From: Thalassobacillus devorans
GTDB lineage: Bacteria; Bacillota; Bacilli; Bacillales; Halobacillaceae
DNA length: 64,000 bases
NCBI RefSeq assembly: GCF_900176565.1
Contig: NZ_FXEH01000006.1
Location: 930,001-994,000 of the forward strand
Direction of reading: 5' to 3'
The position numbers and the translations under genes were made by a program. Under the pieces are notes generated by a model that worked only from the letters and a program-made list of their open reading frames with translations, did not search any database and had not been told where the DNA came from. Shown in pieces: positions 17,868-26,675 of the stretch (positions are counted from its first letter, which is position 1; each line of letters begins with the position of its first letter).

Positions 17868-19172
17868 TTGAATCAGAATGAAATATTAGTAAGCTTAGAT
17901 ATTGGGACCACGCGGATTAAAGTGATTATCGGGGAAATCCTGAATGATTCCCTGAATATCATCGGCGTAGGTACCGCTAAATCAAAAGGAATGAAAAAAG
18001 GAGCCATTGTAGATATCGATCAAACTGTCCAATCCATCCGCTCAGCTGTCGAACAGGCGGAGAGAATGGTCGATATGAAAATAGATCGCGTCGTCGTCGG
18101 TGTCAACGGTAACCATATCCAGCTCCAGCCATGTCATGGTGTGGTCGCTGTTTCCAGTGATGACCGGGAGATCGGCGATGAAGATATAAAACGTGTCATT
18201 GATGCAGCACAAGTGATTTCGATACCACCGGAAAGAGAAATCATCGACGTCATTCCGAAACAGTTCATCGTGGACGGCCAGGACGAAATTACAGACCCAC
18301 GCGGTATGATTGGCGTCCGTCTGGAAATGGAAGGTACGATCATCACTTGTTCGAAAACAGTGCTACATAACTTGTTGAAGTGTGTGGAAAGAGCTGAACT
18401 GCAAGTGTTGGATATCTGCCTTCAGCCTTTGGCTGCAGGTACAGTAGCGTTATCAGATGATGAAAAAAATCTTGGGGTCGCTTTAATCGATATTGGTGGA
18501 GGCAGTACCACTGTTTCTGTATTTGAGGATGGCCACCTGAAAGGTACAAGCATGACGGCTTTGGGCGGAGACAACATTACGAAAGATCTCTCTATCGGTC
18601 TTCGGACATCAACAGAAGAAGCTGAGGAAATTAAAGTGGAACATGGCCATGCATTTTTCGATGATGCCCGTGAAGAGGAACAATTTGAAGTGACGATTAT
18701 AGGAAGTAATCGAAAACAAACATTCAATCAATTGCAGATTTCTGATATGATTGAAGCTAGACTAGAAGAGATTTATGTGTTTGCCGCTCAAGAGATTCAC
18801 AGAATGGGCGTAAAAGATTTGCCTGGAGGTTTTGTACTGACAGGAGGCTCGATGAGCATGCCTGGTGTCATGGAACTTGCCCAGGATATCTTCCATGCGA
18901 ATGTCCGTCTCGCTATTCCGGATTATATCGGGGTTCGCGAACCACAATTTACCAGTGGTGTCGGAATCTTGCAATTCGCTTATCGTAATGCGAAAATACA
19001 AGGAAAAGAGATTTTTCCATCCGTTCAGGTGGTGGATGCTCAACAGCCTAGACCGAAGAAACAGAAAAGAAGTACGCCAAAGCAGCAAGAGCAGCAGGAG
19101 AAACCTGTAAAAGAAGAAAAAGAGAAAAAGGAATCAGGATTATCCAATCTACTGAAATACTTTTTCGACTAA
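17868..19172 (+). CDS. ftsA: FtsA, actin-like divisome protein
   Basis: An actin-fold ATPase (434 residues) that tethers FtsZ to the membrane. It shows the phosphate-1 motif [12 protein letters not shown] near the N-terminus, phosphate-2 [15 protein letters not shown], and the adenosine motif [14 protein letters not shown] Gln/Lys-rich linker leads to the amphipathic membrane-targeting helix at the extreme C-terminus ([12 protein letters not shown]). The TTG at 17868 follows CAGGAGGTG at optimal distance and gives the Bacillus-like start; an upstream in-frame TTG at 17826 is unlikely. ftsZ follows after 74 bp. Confidence 0.96.
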   Translation: MNQNEILVSLDIGTTRIKVIIGEILNDSLNIIGVGTAKSKGMKKGAIVDIDQTVQSIRSAVEQAERMVDMKIDRVVVGVNGNHIQLQPCHGVVAVSSDDREIGDEDIKRVIDAAQVISIPPEREIIDVIPKQFIVDGQDEITDPRGMIGVRLEMEGTIITCSKTVLHNLLKCVERAELQVLDICLQPLAAGTVALSDDEKNLGVALIDIGGGSTTVSVFEDGHLKGTSMTALGGDNITKDLSIGLRTSTEEAEEIKVEHGHAFFDDAREEEQFEVTIIGSNRKQTFNQLQISDMIEARLEEIYVFAAQEIHRMGVKDLPGGFVLTGGSMSMPGVMELAQDIFHANVRLAIPDYIGVREPQFTSGVGILQFAYRNAKIQGKEIFPSVQVVDAQQPRPKKQKRSTPKQQEQQEKPVKEEKEKKESGLSNLLKYFFD

Positions 19173-19246
19173 ACAACGTTTCCTTCATAACTGACGAATG
19201 GAAGCTAAAATAAGTCTCGTAATCTTTGAACTGGGAGGAACGAAAA

Positions 19247-20416
19247 ATGTTAGATTTTGATACAAGCATGGACCAATTAGCAACGATAAAAGTTATTGGG
19301 GTTGGTGGCGGCGGAAGTAACGCTGTCAACCGTATGATCGAACACGGAGTACAAGGTGTAGAATTTATTGCAGTCAACACGGATGCGCAGGCTTTGAACC
19401 TGTCCAAAGCAGAAGTGAAAATGCAAATTGGCGGCAAGCTGACCCGTGGTCTCGGGGCAGGTGCCAACCCGGAAGTAGGTAAAAAGGCTGCTGAAGAAAG
19501 CAAAGAGCAGCTGGAAGAAGCGTTGCAAGGTGCTGACATGGTATTTGTCACGGCTGGTATGGGCGGCGGTACCGGTACTGGCGCAGCGCCTGTCATCGCT
19601 CAAGTGGCAAAAGAACTTGGCGCGTTGACCGTCGGTGTTGTTACACGTCCATTCACTTTTGAAGGGCGTAAGCGTTCTGTACAGGCGACAGGCGGTATTG
19701 ACGGGCTGAAAAGCGCCGTTGATACGCTCATTGTCATTCCGAATGACCGTCTATTGGAAATCGTCGACAAGAACACCCCGATGCTTGAAGCCTTCCGTGA
19801 AGCGGATAACGTGCTTCGTCAAGGTGTACAAGGTATCTCTGACTTGATTGCAGTCCCAGGTCTGATCAATGTTGACTTTGCAGACGTTAAAACCATCATG
19901 ATGGATAAAGGGTCTGCTTTGATGGGAATTGGAATTGCAACTGGTGAAAGCCGTGCGGTTGAAGCCGCTAAAAAAGCGATATCATCTCCACTATTGGAAA
20001 CATCCATCGATGGCGCCCATGGTGTCCTGATGAATATCACTGGCGGATCAAACCTGAGCCTTTATGAAGTACAGGAAGCTGCAGATATTGTAACTTCTGC
20101 TGCTGACCAGGAAGTAAACGTCATCTTCGGTTCCGTCATTAATGAAAATCTAAAAGATGAGATCGTAGTTACCGTAATTGCGACAGGTTTTGATGAAGCT
20201 CAGTTGAGCCAAAGCCAGTCCAAGCAGCGTCCAAATATGGGACAAATGGGCGGCGGTGTAAACCAGCAGCCACAACAGCCGGACCGTCTGGAAAGAAGAA
20301 GGGAAGAACCTCGTCACCAGGAAATGCCATCCCAGCAACGAGGTGGACAAGGTGGCCAGGAAGAAGACACACTGGATATTCCTACCTTCCTTCGTAACAG
20401 AAACCGTAGAAGATAA
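19247..20416 (+). CDS. ftsZ: FtsZ, tubulin-like cell division GTPase
   Basis: A 389-residue GTPase that polymerises into the Z-ring. The tubulin signature [11 protein letters not shown] lies at about residues 105-115, the N-terminal nucleotide loop is [13 protein letters not shown], and the catalytic T7-loop segment is in the [11 protein letters not shown] region. The C-terminus has a Gln-rich linker and the conserved peptide [12 protein letters not shown] that binds FtsA and SepF. The ATG at 19247 follows GGGAGG. Tandem terminators follow. Confidence 0.98.
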   Translation: MLDFDTSMDQLATIKVIGVGGGGSNAVNRMIEHGVQGVEFIAVNTDAQALNLSKAEVKMQIGGKLTRGLGAGANPEVGKKAAEESKEQLEEALQGADMVFVTAGMGGGTGTGAAPVIAQVAKELGALTVGVVTRPFTFEGRKRSVQATGGIDGLKSAVDTLIVIPNDRLLEIVDKNTPMLEAFREADNVLRQGVQGISDLIAVPGLINVDFADVKTIMMDKGSALMGIGIATGESRAVEAAKKAISSPLLETSIDGAHGVLMNITGGSNLSLYEVQEAADIVTSAADQEVNVIFGSVINENLKDEIVVTVIATGFDEAQLSQSQSKQRPNMGQMGGGVNQQPQQPDRLERRREEPRHQEMPSQQRGGQGGQEEDTLDIPTFLRNRNRRR

Positions 20417-20465
20417 CTAATAAAATGAAGAGGACGACTTTCACAATCCCTCTTTAATATCAGTA

Positions 20466-20538
20466 AACCCACGAAGATTCCTTTCTTCGTGGGTTTTTCA
20501 GCTTGTAGAGAAACACCTGTTTTTCTACAAGCTTTTTT
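20466..20538 (+). terminator. Tandem intrinsic terminators after ftsZ
   Basis: First hairpin: AACCCACGAAGA (20466-20477) with TCTTCGTGGGTT (20484-20495) and a T-run. Second hairpin: AGCTTGTAGA (20500-20509) with TCTACAAGCT (20524-20533) and six T. Together they should stop ftsAZ transcription before the repeat and the spoIIG operon. Confidence 0.92.
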
Positions 20539-20559
20539 GCGTTGATAATAATTTTTTCC

Positions 20560-21095
20560 ATTAAAGCACCCTTTTGCTGAAGACTCAGTTTCGAGATAGT
20601 TTGTTTCCGTTACGGTAGTAACGGTGTGGAGGTCCGGGGAATCACTCGCTTTCCGTGGGCATGTGATGAGCTTCCTCTGGCTTCGCCTTGCGGGATCTCA
20701 CCGCTCATGTTCATCCCACTGGAGTCTCGCAATTTCCCGGACCTCCTTGCGTTTATGAGAGAAACGGAAACATCGGTATATCGTTCTTCAAATCAAGAGT
20801 GAGCTATGCATAAAATATGAGCTTAAAGCCGCGTCTTTATTCATTTATCCATTAAAAGTAGAAGACATCTGCAATATAACAGGGGTTCTTTTCTCCCATC
20901 CTTCGGATGGGGTGGATGGGAAACTGCGAGACTCCCGTGGGAGAAGGATCTAGGCGAGATCCCACAGGGCGATAGCCCGAGGAAGCTCGCCAGTTCCCCA
21001 CAGGAAAGCGAGTAGTTTCCCAGCCGCCCCTGACACTTTTATGGTAAAGAACCGGAGATATTTCGAAATCAAGTCTTCGACTTTTCGGCCTTTTT
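20560..21095 (+). repeat. Two-module inverted intergenic repeat, copy B
   Basis: Second full copy, same orientation as copy A. The terminal inverted repeats are GAAGACTCAGTTTCGAGATA (20579-20598) and TATTTCGAAATCAAGTCTTC (21059-21078). Left module is about 20628-20746, right module about 20911-21030. Reverse-complementing the right module aligns it with the left: ACTCGCTTTCC, GAGCTTCCTC, GGGATCTC and GGAGTCTCGCA occur in the same order and spacing. An extra hairpin CCGTTAC/GTAACGG lies at 20607-20624. The spacer between modules is AT-rich. No coding potential is credible. Confidence 0.87.
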
Positions 21096-21176
21096 GTAGA
21101 ATAAATGTTTTACGTAAATCAATAACTTAATGAACGACAAATTCGGCTAAAAAAAGTCTTCCCACCCCATCAGAAA

Positions 21177-21210
21177 GTGACAGACTTTTAGGAACAGCAT
21201 GTCTTATACT
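21177..21210 (+). promoter_or_regulatory. spoIIG promoter with 22-bp spacer
   Basis: GTGACA (21177-21182; five of six to TTGACA) and TATACT (21205-21210) are separated by 22 bp. The spoIIG promoter of B. subtilis is known for the same 22-bp spacing and its need for phosphorylated Spo0A with sigma-A. ACGACAAA upstream (about 21134-21141) resembles a reversed Spo0A box. The spacing and position are seen directly; Spo0A control is inferred from the B. subtilis case. Confidence 0.75.
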
Positions 21211-21246
21211 TGAAATCACCATTCAATAGAAAAGGAGAAAGAGGTG

Positions 21247-22158
21247 ATGATCTATCTTGATGCCGTATGGCTCCTTAATTTTTTAGTTGATGGAATGATT
21301 CTGATTATTACACAGGCAGTCACAAAGTCCTATGCTTCTATGAAACGAATGATGTTCGCTGCTTTAATAGCCTCCTTTATTGTACCGTTAACTATTTTTT
21401 TCCCAAATTCCTGGCTGGTCTCTCCCCTGGGAAAATTCGCCTATTCGTTACTCATTGTTCTGGCGGCCTTTCCATATAAGTCATTGCGCCTGTATATGCG
21501 TAATCTGACCACTTTTTACTTTGTGACATTTGCCATCGGGGGGACGATGTTTGCCAGTCATTTCTTTTTGAACATGAACGTGCAGATGGCGACTTCAGGT
21601 ATTGTGACGTTTTCAACAGGATATGGGGATCCAATTAGCTGGCTGTTTGTCATCATTGGCTTTCCGGCAGCATGGTGGTTTACAAAGCAAAGGCTGGAAC
21701 GGATTGCTGTGCTGAAATTGAAATATGAAGAAATTTATGAAGTGGTGTTGGAATGGAACGGTAAAAAAACAGTATCAACGGGTTTAGTTGACAGCGGAAA
21801 TCAGTTGGTTGATCCATTGACGAAAAAACTTGTCTTTCTAGGTGATGAGGAAGTTTTTCAAGCTTTTGTCTCGGAAGAAGATTGGACAGCACTTAAAGAA
21901 GTGGAAGAAACGTTCGACATTAATGGAATACCTGAACCCCTGCAGGATAGTATCCACTTTGTCCCTTATCAGGGTGCTGGAGGAGAAAGAAAATTGATGC
22001 TTGCTATCCAATTAAACAAAATCGAATTAGTCAGTGAAGGGAAAAACATATGCATGCATGCTCCGCTGCTCGGGATGCAATTCGGAAACATGACCGATGA
22101 TGACAGCTATCACGTACTTCTCCATCCAGAGATGATGCAGAAAGGAAAAGTAGCTTAA
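21247..22158 (+). CDS. spoIIGA: SpoIIGA, membrane aspartic protease that activates pro-sigma-E
   Basis: A 303-residue protein whose N-terminal half has about five membrane segments. Its C-terminal half is a retroviral-like aspartic protease domain with the catalytic motif LVDSGNQ (Asp at about residue 182). It sits in the septal membrane and cleaves pro-sigma-E after a signal from the forespore. The ATG at 21247 gives the family start M(I)[10 protein letters not shown]; a GTG overlaps just upstream, and AAGGAGAAAGAGG supplies the ribosome-binding site. sigE follows after 16 bp, forming the spoIIG operon. Confidence 0.96.
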   Translation: MIYLDAVWLLNFLVDGMILIITQAVTKSYASMKRMMFAALIASFIVPLTIFFPNSWLVSPLGKFAYSLLIVLAAFPYKSLRLYMRNLTTFYFVTFAIGGTMFASHFFLNMNVQMATSGIVTFSTGYGDPISWLFVIIGFPAAWWFTKQRLERIAVLKLKYEEIYEVVLEWNGKKTVSTGLVDSGNQLVDPLTKKLVFLGDEEVFQAFVSEEDWTALKEVEETFDINGIPEPLQDSIHFVPYQGAGGERKLMLAIQLNKIELVSEGKNICMHAPLLGMQFGNMTDDDSYHVLLHPEMMQKGKVA

Positions 22159-22174
22159 AGGAAGGAGTAATGTT

Positions 22175-22894
22175 ATGAGCAAATGGAAGTTGAAATTACG
22201 CCTCTGGTATTATCGTATTTTATTAAAATTGGGATTGAAGACCAATGAAATTTACTACATAGGAGGAAGCGAGGCGCTTCCTCCTCCATTATCAAGAGAA
22301 GAAGAGGCAGAGCTCCTGAAACGGCTGCCGAAGGGGGATAAAGCTGCCAGAGCAATGCTGATTGAACGGAACCTTCGACTAGTCGTTTATATTGCCCGGA
22401 AATTTGAAAATACAGGATTAAATATCGAGGACTTGATTAGTATTGGTACGATTGGTCTCATCAAAGCGGTAAATACGTTCAATCCCGAAAAGAAAATCAA
22501 GCTTGCCACATATGCCTCCCGATGTATTGAAAATGAAATTCTGATGCATTTAAGAAAGAGTAATAAGCTGAAATCTGAGGTTTCTTTCGATGAACCATTG
22601 AATGTAGATTGGGATGGAAACGAACTACTGTTGTCCGATATTCTTGGAACGGAGGAAGACATCATTACGAAAGACCTTGAAGATAAGGTTGATAAACGGC
22701 TATTAAAGAAAGCGCTGGAACAGCTGAACGATCGTGAAAAGCAGATCATGGAGCTGCGTTTCGGACTGGTCGATAAAGAAGAGAAGACACAGAAAGATGT
22801 GGCAGACATGCTTGGTATTTCACAATCCTATATTTCCAGGCTTGAGAAAAAAATTATTAAAAGATTGAAGCGTGAATTCAACAAGATGGTATAG
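22175..22894 (+). CDS. sigE: Pro-sigma-E, mother-cell RNA polymerase sigma factor
   Basis: Sporulation sigma factor of the sigma-70 family, 239 residues. The amphipathic basic pro-sequence (about residues 1-27) ends in the cleavage region [15 protein letters not shown], with the Tyr27-Tyr28 bond placed as in B. subtilis. Region 2 ([31 protein letters not shown]) and region 4 helix-turn-helix ([20 protein letters not shown]) are intact. It directs early mother-cell genes after cleavage by SpoIIGA, encoded just upstream. Confidence 0.98.
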   Translation: MSKWKLKLRLWYYRILLKLGLKTNEIYYIGGSEALPPPLSREEEAELLKRLPKGDKAARAMLIERNLRLVVYIARKFENTGLNIEDLISIGTIGLIKAVNTFNPEKKIKLATYASRCIENEILMHLRKSNKLKSEVSFDEPLNVDWDGNELLLSDILGTEEDIITKDLEDKVDKRLLKKALEQLNDREKQIMELRFGLVDKEEKTQKDVADMLGISQSYISRLEKKIIKRLKREFNKMV

Positions 22895-22948
22895 CACTTT
22901 AACGGACTTTTCCGAACGTATATTCTTATATAAGCGAGTTTAGCTAAT

Positions 22949-22977
22949 GCATATTATTCCCAGCCCGGGGAGATACT
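22949..22977 (+). promoter_or_regulatory. Candidate sigma-F promoter of sigG
   Basis: GCATA (22949-22953) followed by GGGGAGATACT (22967-22977) resembles the sigma-F pattern GYWTA and GGnnAnAnTw with a 13-14 bp spacer, about 40 bp before sigG. sigG depends on sigma-F in B. subtilis, which makes the site plausible, though the -10 has one mismatch in either register. Confidence 0.5.
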
Positions 22978-23012
22978 GAATTTTGAATAGCTTCCTGGGA
23001 GGGTTTAATACC

Positions 23013-23792
23013 GTGACTAGACATAAAGTTGAAATTTGTGGTGTAGATACATCTAAGCTTCCAGTACTTAAAAACGATGAAATGCGTGTTTTATTTAAAC
23101 GAATGCAAAGCGGAGACCAATCTGCCAGGGAGGAGCTGGTCAATGGCAACCTGCGTCTGGTGCTGAGTGTCATCCAACGATTCAATAATCGTGGTGAATA
23201 TGTCGATGATTTGTTCCAGGTGGGATGTATTGGTCTTATGAAATCGATTGATAACTTTGATTTAAGTCATAACGTGAAATTTTCTACTTACGCAGTTCCG
23301 ATGATTATTGGAGAAATACGAAGGTATTTACGGGACAACAACCCGATCCGTGTGTCGCGCTCGCTTCGTGATACCGCATATAAAGCGTTGCAGATGCGGG
23401 AGAAACTGATCAGTGAACGGTCAAAGGATCCGGCACCGGCTGAAATAGCTAAGGAAATGGGAGTCCCACACGAAGATGTTGTGTTTGCTATGGATGCCAT
23501 CCAGGACCCGGTCTCATTATTTGAACCAATCTATAATGATGGCGGAGATCCAATTTTTGTGATGGATCAGTTGAAGGATGAAAAGCATAAAGATTCGGTC
23601 TGGCTGGATGAACTCTCGCTTCGAGAAGGAATGAAACGGCTGAATGAGCGGGAAAAAATGATTTTGACGAAACGCTTCTTCCAGGGAAAAACCCAGATGG
23701 AAGTAGCAGAAGAAATCGGCATCTCCCAAGCCCAGGTTTCTCGTCTTGAAAAGGCAGCCATCAAAGAAATGAACACGACGATGTTCGAATAA
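23013..23792 (+). CDS. sigG: Sigma-G, late forespore RNA polymerase sigma factor
   Basis: A 259-residue sigma factor nearly identical to Bacillus sigma-G over regions 2-4: NLRLVLSVIQRFNNRGEYVD, GCIGLMKSIDNFDLSHNVKF, then VSRSLRDTAYKAL in region 3 and EVAEEIGISQAQVSRLEKAA in the region 4 helix-turn-helix. It controls late forespore genes. The GTG at 23013 with GGGAGGG upstream gives the conserved N-terminus TRHKVEICGVDTSKLP; an upstream TTG at 22983 lies in the leader. It has its own promoter region, 118 bp after sigE. Confidence 0.97.
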   Translation: MTRHKVEICGVDTSKLPVLKNDEMRVLFKRMQSGDQSAREELVNGNLRLVLSVIQRFNNRGEYVDDLFQVGCIGLMKSIDNFDLSHNVKFSTYAVPMIIGEIRRYLRDNNPIRVSRSLRDTAYKALQMREKLISERSKDPAPAEIAKEMGVPHEDVVFAMDAIQDPVSLFEPIYNDGGDPIFVMDQLKDEKHKDSVWLDELSLREGMKRLNEREKMILTKRFFQGKTQMEVAEEIGISQAQVSRLEKAAIKEMNTTMFE

Positions 23793-23830
23793 AGCCATGT
23801 TAAAAAGAAAATAAGTTCCAATATCTTTTT

Positions 23831-23868
23831 AGTTCAGTTTTGGTGTATGCCAGGGCTGAGCTTTTTTT
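23831..23868 (+). terminator. Intrinsic terminator after sigG
   Basis: AGTTCAG (23831-23837) pairs with CTGAGCT (23856-23862) with one G-T pair, followed by seven T. The 18-nt loop can pair further (GG with CC). It lies 39 bp after the sigG stop. Confidence 0.65.
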
Positions 23869-23924
23869 CGTGTGGTCAATCGCCAGTTACTTATGGCGAA
23901 GCCTTAGTATTTTTTTATTCTTTC

Positions 23925-23957
23925 ATACTTTAACAAAGTTAAACTTTCTTAAAGTAT
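23925..23957. other. 33-bp near-perfect palindrome between sigG and ylmC
   Basis: ATACTTTAAC-AAAGTT-A-AACTTT-C-TTAAAGTAT reads as 16-bp arms around a central A, with one mismatch (23934/23948). It has no T-run on the plus strand, so it does not look like a terminator for sigG. A second 15-bp perfect palindrome, TTACATAGTATGTAA, follows at 23987-24001, just before the ylmC ribosome-binding site. Their role is unknown; a protein-binding site or RNA hairpin is possible. Confidence 0.55.
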
Positions 23958-24019
23958 AAAAAAACTATCCATGTAATCAGCGTTTCTTACATAGTATGTA
24001 ACAAGGAAGGTGATAGGAT

Positions 24020-24286
24020 ATGATGATTTCAGAATTACAATTGAAGGATATCATCGCTCTGGAAACAGGAGAAAGACTAGGTCAAATCGCTGATTTAGAT
24101 ATAGATGTGAACACTGGCAAAGTTATTGCGATCATAATTACGCTAAAAGGGAAAATGATGGGGCTTTTCGGGAAAGATGAAGAGGCGGTGATTCCTTGGG
24201 ATCAAATTATTAACATTGGAACAGATGTAATTCTGGTAAAAAAACCTTTTGCACTTCCACCTCAATCGACAAATGAGATAGAATAA
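24020..24286 (+). CDS. ylmC: YlmC/YmxH family PRC-barrel protein
   Basis: A small soluble protein of 88 residues with a PRC-barrel fold: ISELQLKDIIALETGERLGQ, then KVIAIIITLKGKMMGLFGKD and a final strand VILVKKP. Members of this family accompany sporulation and division genes, but their biochemical role is unknown. AAGGAAGGTG precedes the ATG; a second ATG one codon later is equally possible. It sits between sigG and pgeF as in B. subtilis. Confidence 0.88.
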   Translation: MMISELQLKDIIALETGERLGQIADLDIDVNTGKVIAIIITLKGKMMGLFGKDEEAVIPWDQIINIGTDVILVKKPFALPPQSTNEIE

Positions 24287-24318
24287 TGGAATTATAACAA
24301 GAAATGTGACTGGTAATG

Positions 24319-24327
24319 TGGTAAAAT
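24319..24327 (+). promoter_or_regulatory. Candidate extended -10 promoter for the ylmD-ylmG genes
   Basis: TGG-TAAAAT (24319-24327) is an extended -10-like element 23 bp before pgeF in a 63-bp gap. No convincing -35 was found. It could supply vegetative transcription to pgeF-ylmE-sepF-ylmG. Confidence 0.4.
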
Positions 24328-24349
24328 ATAGGGCAACTGAGGTGGTAAT

Positions 24350-25174
24350 ATGACAGAACCGTTTTCGCATAAAGAGGATAGGGTATTCGTTATAGAAGAA
24401 TGGATGCAAGCCCAACCTAAGTTGCAGGCTGGTTTTACGAGCAGGAAAGGCGGCGTCAGCGCGCCGCCATATGCCAGTTTTAATCATGGCCTGCATGTAA
24501 ACGATAAGGAACAAGACGTCATCGCCAATCGTGAGCTTCTTGCTTCCTCCACGGGTATATCGTTAAACAAGTGGGTGATTGGGGAACAAGTGCACGGCAC
24601 AGAAGTCGCTGTTGTCAAGCGAGCAGATGGCGGAAGAGGAGCACGGGAACAAGGATCTTCTGTTAAAAACTGTGATGGCTTGATAACCAATACGCCAGGT
24701 TTATTATTGGCGGCTTTTTTTGCGGATTGTGTGCCGTTATACTTCCATGCCCCCAATGCGGGTTGGATTGGGATTGCCCATGCTGGCTGGAAAGGGACAG
24801 TAAACGGTATGGCTGCTTCTATGGTGGAAGCTCTTATCAATGAAGGAGCATCGAGGGAAGATATCCATGCGACCATCGGCCCTTCTATCAGTAAGAAACA
24901 TTACGAAGTGGATCAAAGAGTAATCGACAACATCGAAGATAAGTATATAAAATTAGTCACAGAACCGCGTAATGATGGAAAATTCCTGTTAGATTTGAGA
25001 GAATTGAATCGACTGATGCTAGTTGGAGCCGGCATCAAGGAACAGAACATTCGAATAACCGAGCATTGTACATACGAACAAGAAGACGTATTTTTTTCCC
25101 ATCGCCGTGATAACGGGAAAACAGGCCGAATGCTTGGATTCATAGGCTTTACTGATGGAAAAGGAGACGTGTAG
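24350..25174 (+). CDS. pgeF: YlmD/YfiH family multicopper-type protein (PgeF-like)
   Basis: A 274-residue cytoplasmic protein with the conserved metal-site residues of the DUF152 family: the His in GEQVHGTEV, the Cys in FADCVPLYF and the His in GIAHAGWKGT. Relatives have been described as purine nucleoside phosphorylases/adenosine deaminases, as laccase-like oxidases, and as peptidoglycan editing factor in E. coli. The role in Bacillaceae is unsettled. It is co-directional with ylmE after 1 bp and shares the cluster with the division gene sepF. Confidence 0.85.
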   Translation: MTEPFSHKEDRVFVIEEWMQAQPKLQAGFTSRKGGVSAPPYASFNHGLHVNDKEQDVIANRELLASSTGISLNKWVIGEQVHGTEVAVVKRADGGRGAREQGSSVKNCDGLITNTPGLLLAAFFADCVPLYFHAPNAGWIGIAHAGWKGTVNGMAASMVEALINEGASREDIHATIGPSISKKHYEVDQRVIDNIEDKYIKLVTEPRNDGKFLLDLRELNRLMLVGAGIKEQNIRITEHCTYEQEDVFFSHRRDNGKTGRMLGFIGFTDGKGDV

Positions 25175-25175
25175 C

Positions 25176-25844
25176 ATGAGTGTGGAATCAAATTGGCAGG
25201 AAATTCGTACAAACATCGCAGAAGCTTGCAGGAATTGTGGCAGAGATCTGAAAGAAATTACCGTCGTTGCCGTAACCAAATATGTATCGGTTGAAAGAGC
25301 CAGAGAAGCTTTGGCAGCCGGAATCATGGACCTTGGTGAAAACAGGATGAAAGGTTTTTTGGAAAAGTATCAAGCCATAGGGGATGATGCCACGTGGCAT
25401 TTCATTGGTTCGTTGCAGTCCCGGAAAGTAAAAGAAATCATTGGCGAGGTTGATTACATTCATTCGTTAGACCGGAAATCATTGGCGAAGGAAATCAACA
25501 AACGTGCCGAAAGTCCGGTTTCCTGTTATGTGCAAGTGAATGTAAGCGGCGAAGAATCTAAACATGGACTGGCCCTGGATGAGGTAGAAGAATTCATCGA
25601 GTGGCTGAAAGACTACCCGAATGTCAACGTAGTCGGGTTGATGACCATGGCCCCGCATGTAGATGATGAAGAAATGCTCAGAGGTACCTTCCGTAAGCTT
25701 CGGGCTATGCGCGACCGGATCAGGGACAAGCACTATCCGCACGCACCTTGTAAGGAGCTATCGATGGGGATGAGTAATGATTACAAGCTGGCGATTGAAG
25801 AAGGTGCCACCTGCATCCGGCTTGGATCCAGCCTGGTAGGCTGA
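25176..25844 (+). CDS. ylmE: YlmE, YggS family pyridoxal-phosphate homeostasis protein
   Basis: A 222-residue single-domain PLP-binding TIM-barrel protein. The PLP lysine lies in VVAVTKYVSVERA, followed by LGENRMKGFLEKY, WHFIGSLQSRK, VNVSGEESKHG and LSMGMSNDYKLAIEEG, all family signatures. It has no known catalytic activity and is thought to help keep PLP levels balanced. The ATG at 25176 is chosen over an upstream in-frame ATG (25155) that lies inside pgeF; AAGGAG lies 10 bp before it. Confidence 0.92.
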   Translation: MSVESNWQEIRTNIAEACRNCGRDLKEITVVAVTKYVSVERAREALAAGIMDLGENRMKGFLEKYQAIGDDATWHFIGSLQSRKVKEIIGEVDYIHSLDRKSLAKEINKRAESPVSCYVQVNVSGEESKHGLALDEVEEFIEWLKDYPNVNVVGLMTMAPHVDDEEMLRGTFRKLRAMRDRIRDKHYPHAPCKELSMGMSNDYKLAIEEGATCIRLGSSLVG

Positions 25845-25870
25845 TATTAAATGATTGAGGTGATGGAGAG

Positions 25871-26317
25871 ATGAGTATGAAGAATAAATTCAAATCATTT
25901 TTTACCTTAGACGATGAATATGAATATATGGAAGAAGAAGTGGAAGAATCGAACAAAAGTCAGCAAGTAAGTCAACCACAGAACTACCCGGAACAAAAAG
26001 CAAAAAATGTCGTCAGTTTAAAGAGTGCCCAGTCCTCTTCCCGAATGATGCTGTGCGAGCCGCGCAACTACAATGAGGCTCAGGATATTGCCGATCACCT
26101 CGTGAACCGTCGTGCGGTAGTCATCAATTTACAACGGGTTGACCATCATCAGGCGAAACGGATTGTGGATTTTTTAAGCGGGACCGTATATGCTATTGGA
26201 GGGGACATTCAGAAGCTGGGAATGCAAACGTTCCTTTGTACCCCTGATAATGTGGAAATTTCCGGGTCAATTTCGGAAATATTGGCACAGGAAGATGATT
26301 TAGACAGAAGGTGGTAA
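25871..26317 (+). CDS. sepF: SepF, FtsZ-interacting division protein
   Basis: A 148-residue cytoplasmic protein. It has an N-terminal amphipathic membrane-binding helix ([20 protein letters not shown]), a Gln/Ser-rich linker, and the C-terminal SepF domain ([32 protein letters not shown]). SepF binds the FtsZ C-terminal peptide, anchors and bundles FtsZ filaments, and shapes the septum together with FtsA. ylmG follows after 4 bp. Confidence 0.95.
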   Translation: MSMKNKFKSFFTLDDEYEYMEEEVEESNKSQQVSQPQNYPEQKAKNVVSLKSAQSSSRMMLCEPRNYNEAQDIADHLVNRRAVVINLQRVDHHQAKRIVDFLSGTVYAIGGDIQKLGMQTFLCTPDNVEISGSISEILAQEDDLDRRW

Positions 26318-26321
26318 GGAA

Positions 26322-26585
26322 ATGCAGCAACTATTCGTTTTATTGACTAACGCAATACAAATTTACAGCTGGGCATTAATCATTTATATTTTTATGTCCT
26401 GGTTTCCTGGAGCGAGAGAATCGAAATTCGGTCAGTTCCTGGCGAAAATATGTGAGCCGTTTTTAGAGCCGTTCCGTCGTATTATCCCGCCGCTTGGTAT
26501 GATTGACATTTCGCCGATCGTTGCCATCCTGGTACTTAACTTTGCGAATATGGGATTGCGGGAACTCTATATCATGCTTATGTAA
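26322..26585 (+). CDS. ylmG: YlmG, YggT family membrane protein
   Basis: An 87-residue protein with two membrane segments ([20 protein letters not shown] and [14 protein letters not shown]) around the conserved loop [20 protein letters not shown]. The family is linked to cell shape and division genes in many bacteria and to chloroplast nucleoid distribution in plants; its mechanism is unknown. It ends the sepF group, followed by a terminator and repeat copy C. Confidence 0.9.
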   Translation: MQQLFVLLTNAIQIYSWALIIYIFMSWFPGARESKFGQFLAKICEPFLEPFRRIIPPLGMIDISPIVAILVLNFANMGLRELYIMLM

Positions 26586-26602
26586 TACTTATAACGACCA
26601 AC

Positions 26603-26628
26603 AAAGCTGCCACCGGCGGCTTTTCTTT
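26603..26628 (+). terminator. Intrinsic terminator after ylmG
   Basis: GCTGCC (26606-26611) pairs with GGCGGC (26615-26620), including one G-T pair, with a 3-nt loop and TTTTCTTTT after the stem. It lies 20 bp past the ylmG stop and before repeat copy C. Confidence 0.82.
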
Positions 26629-26675
26629 TGCTATTTACATAGTGGTTAACAGAATATACTGGACTTCCCAGATAA

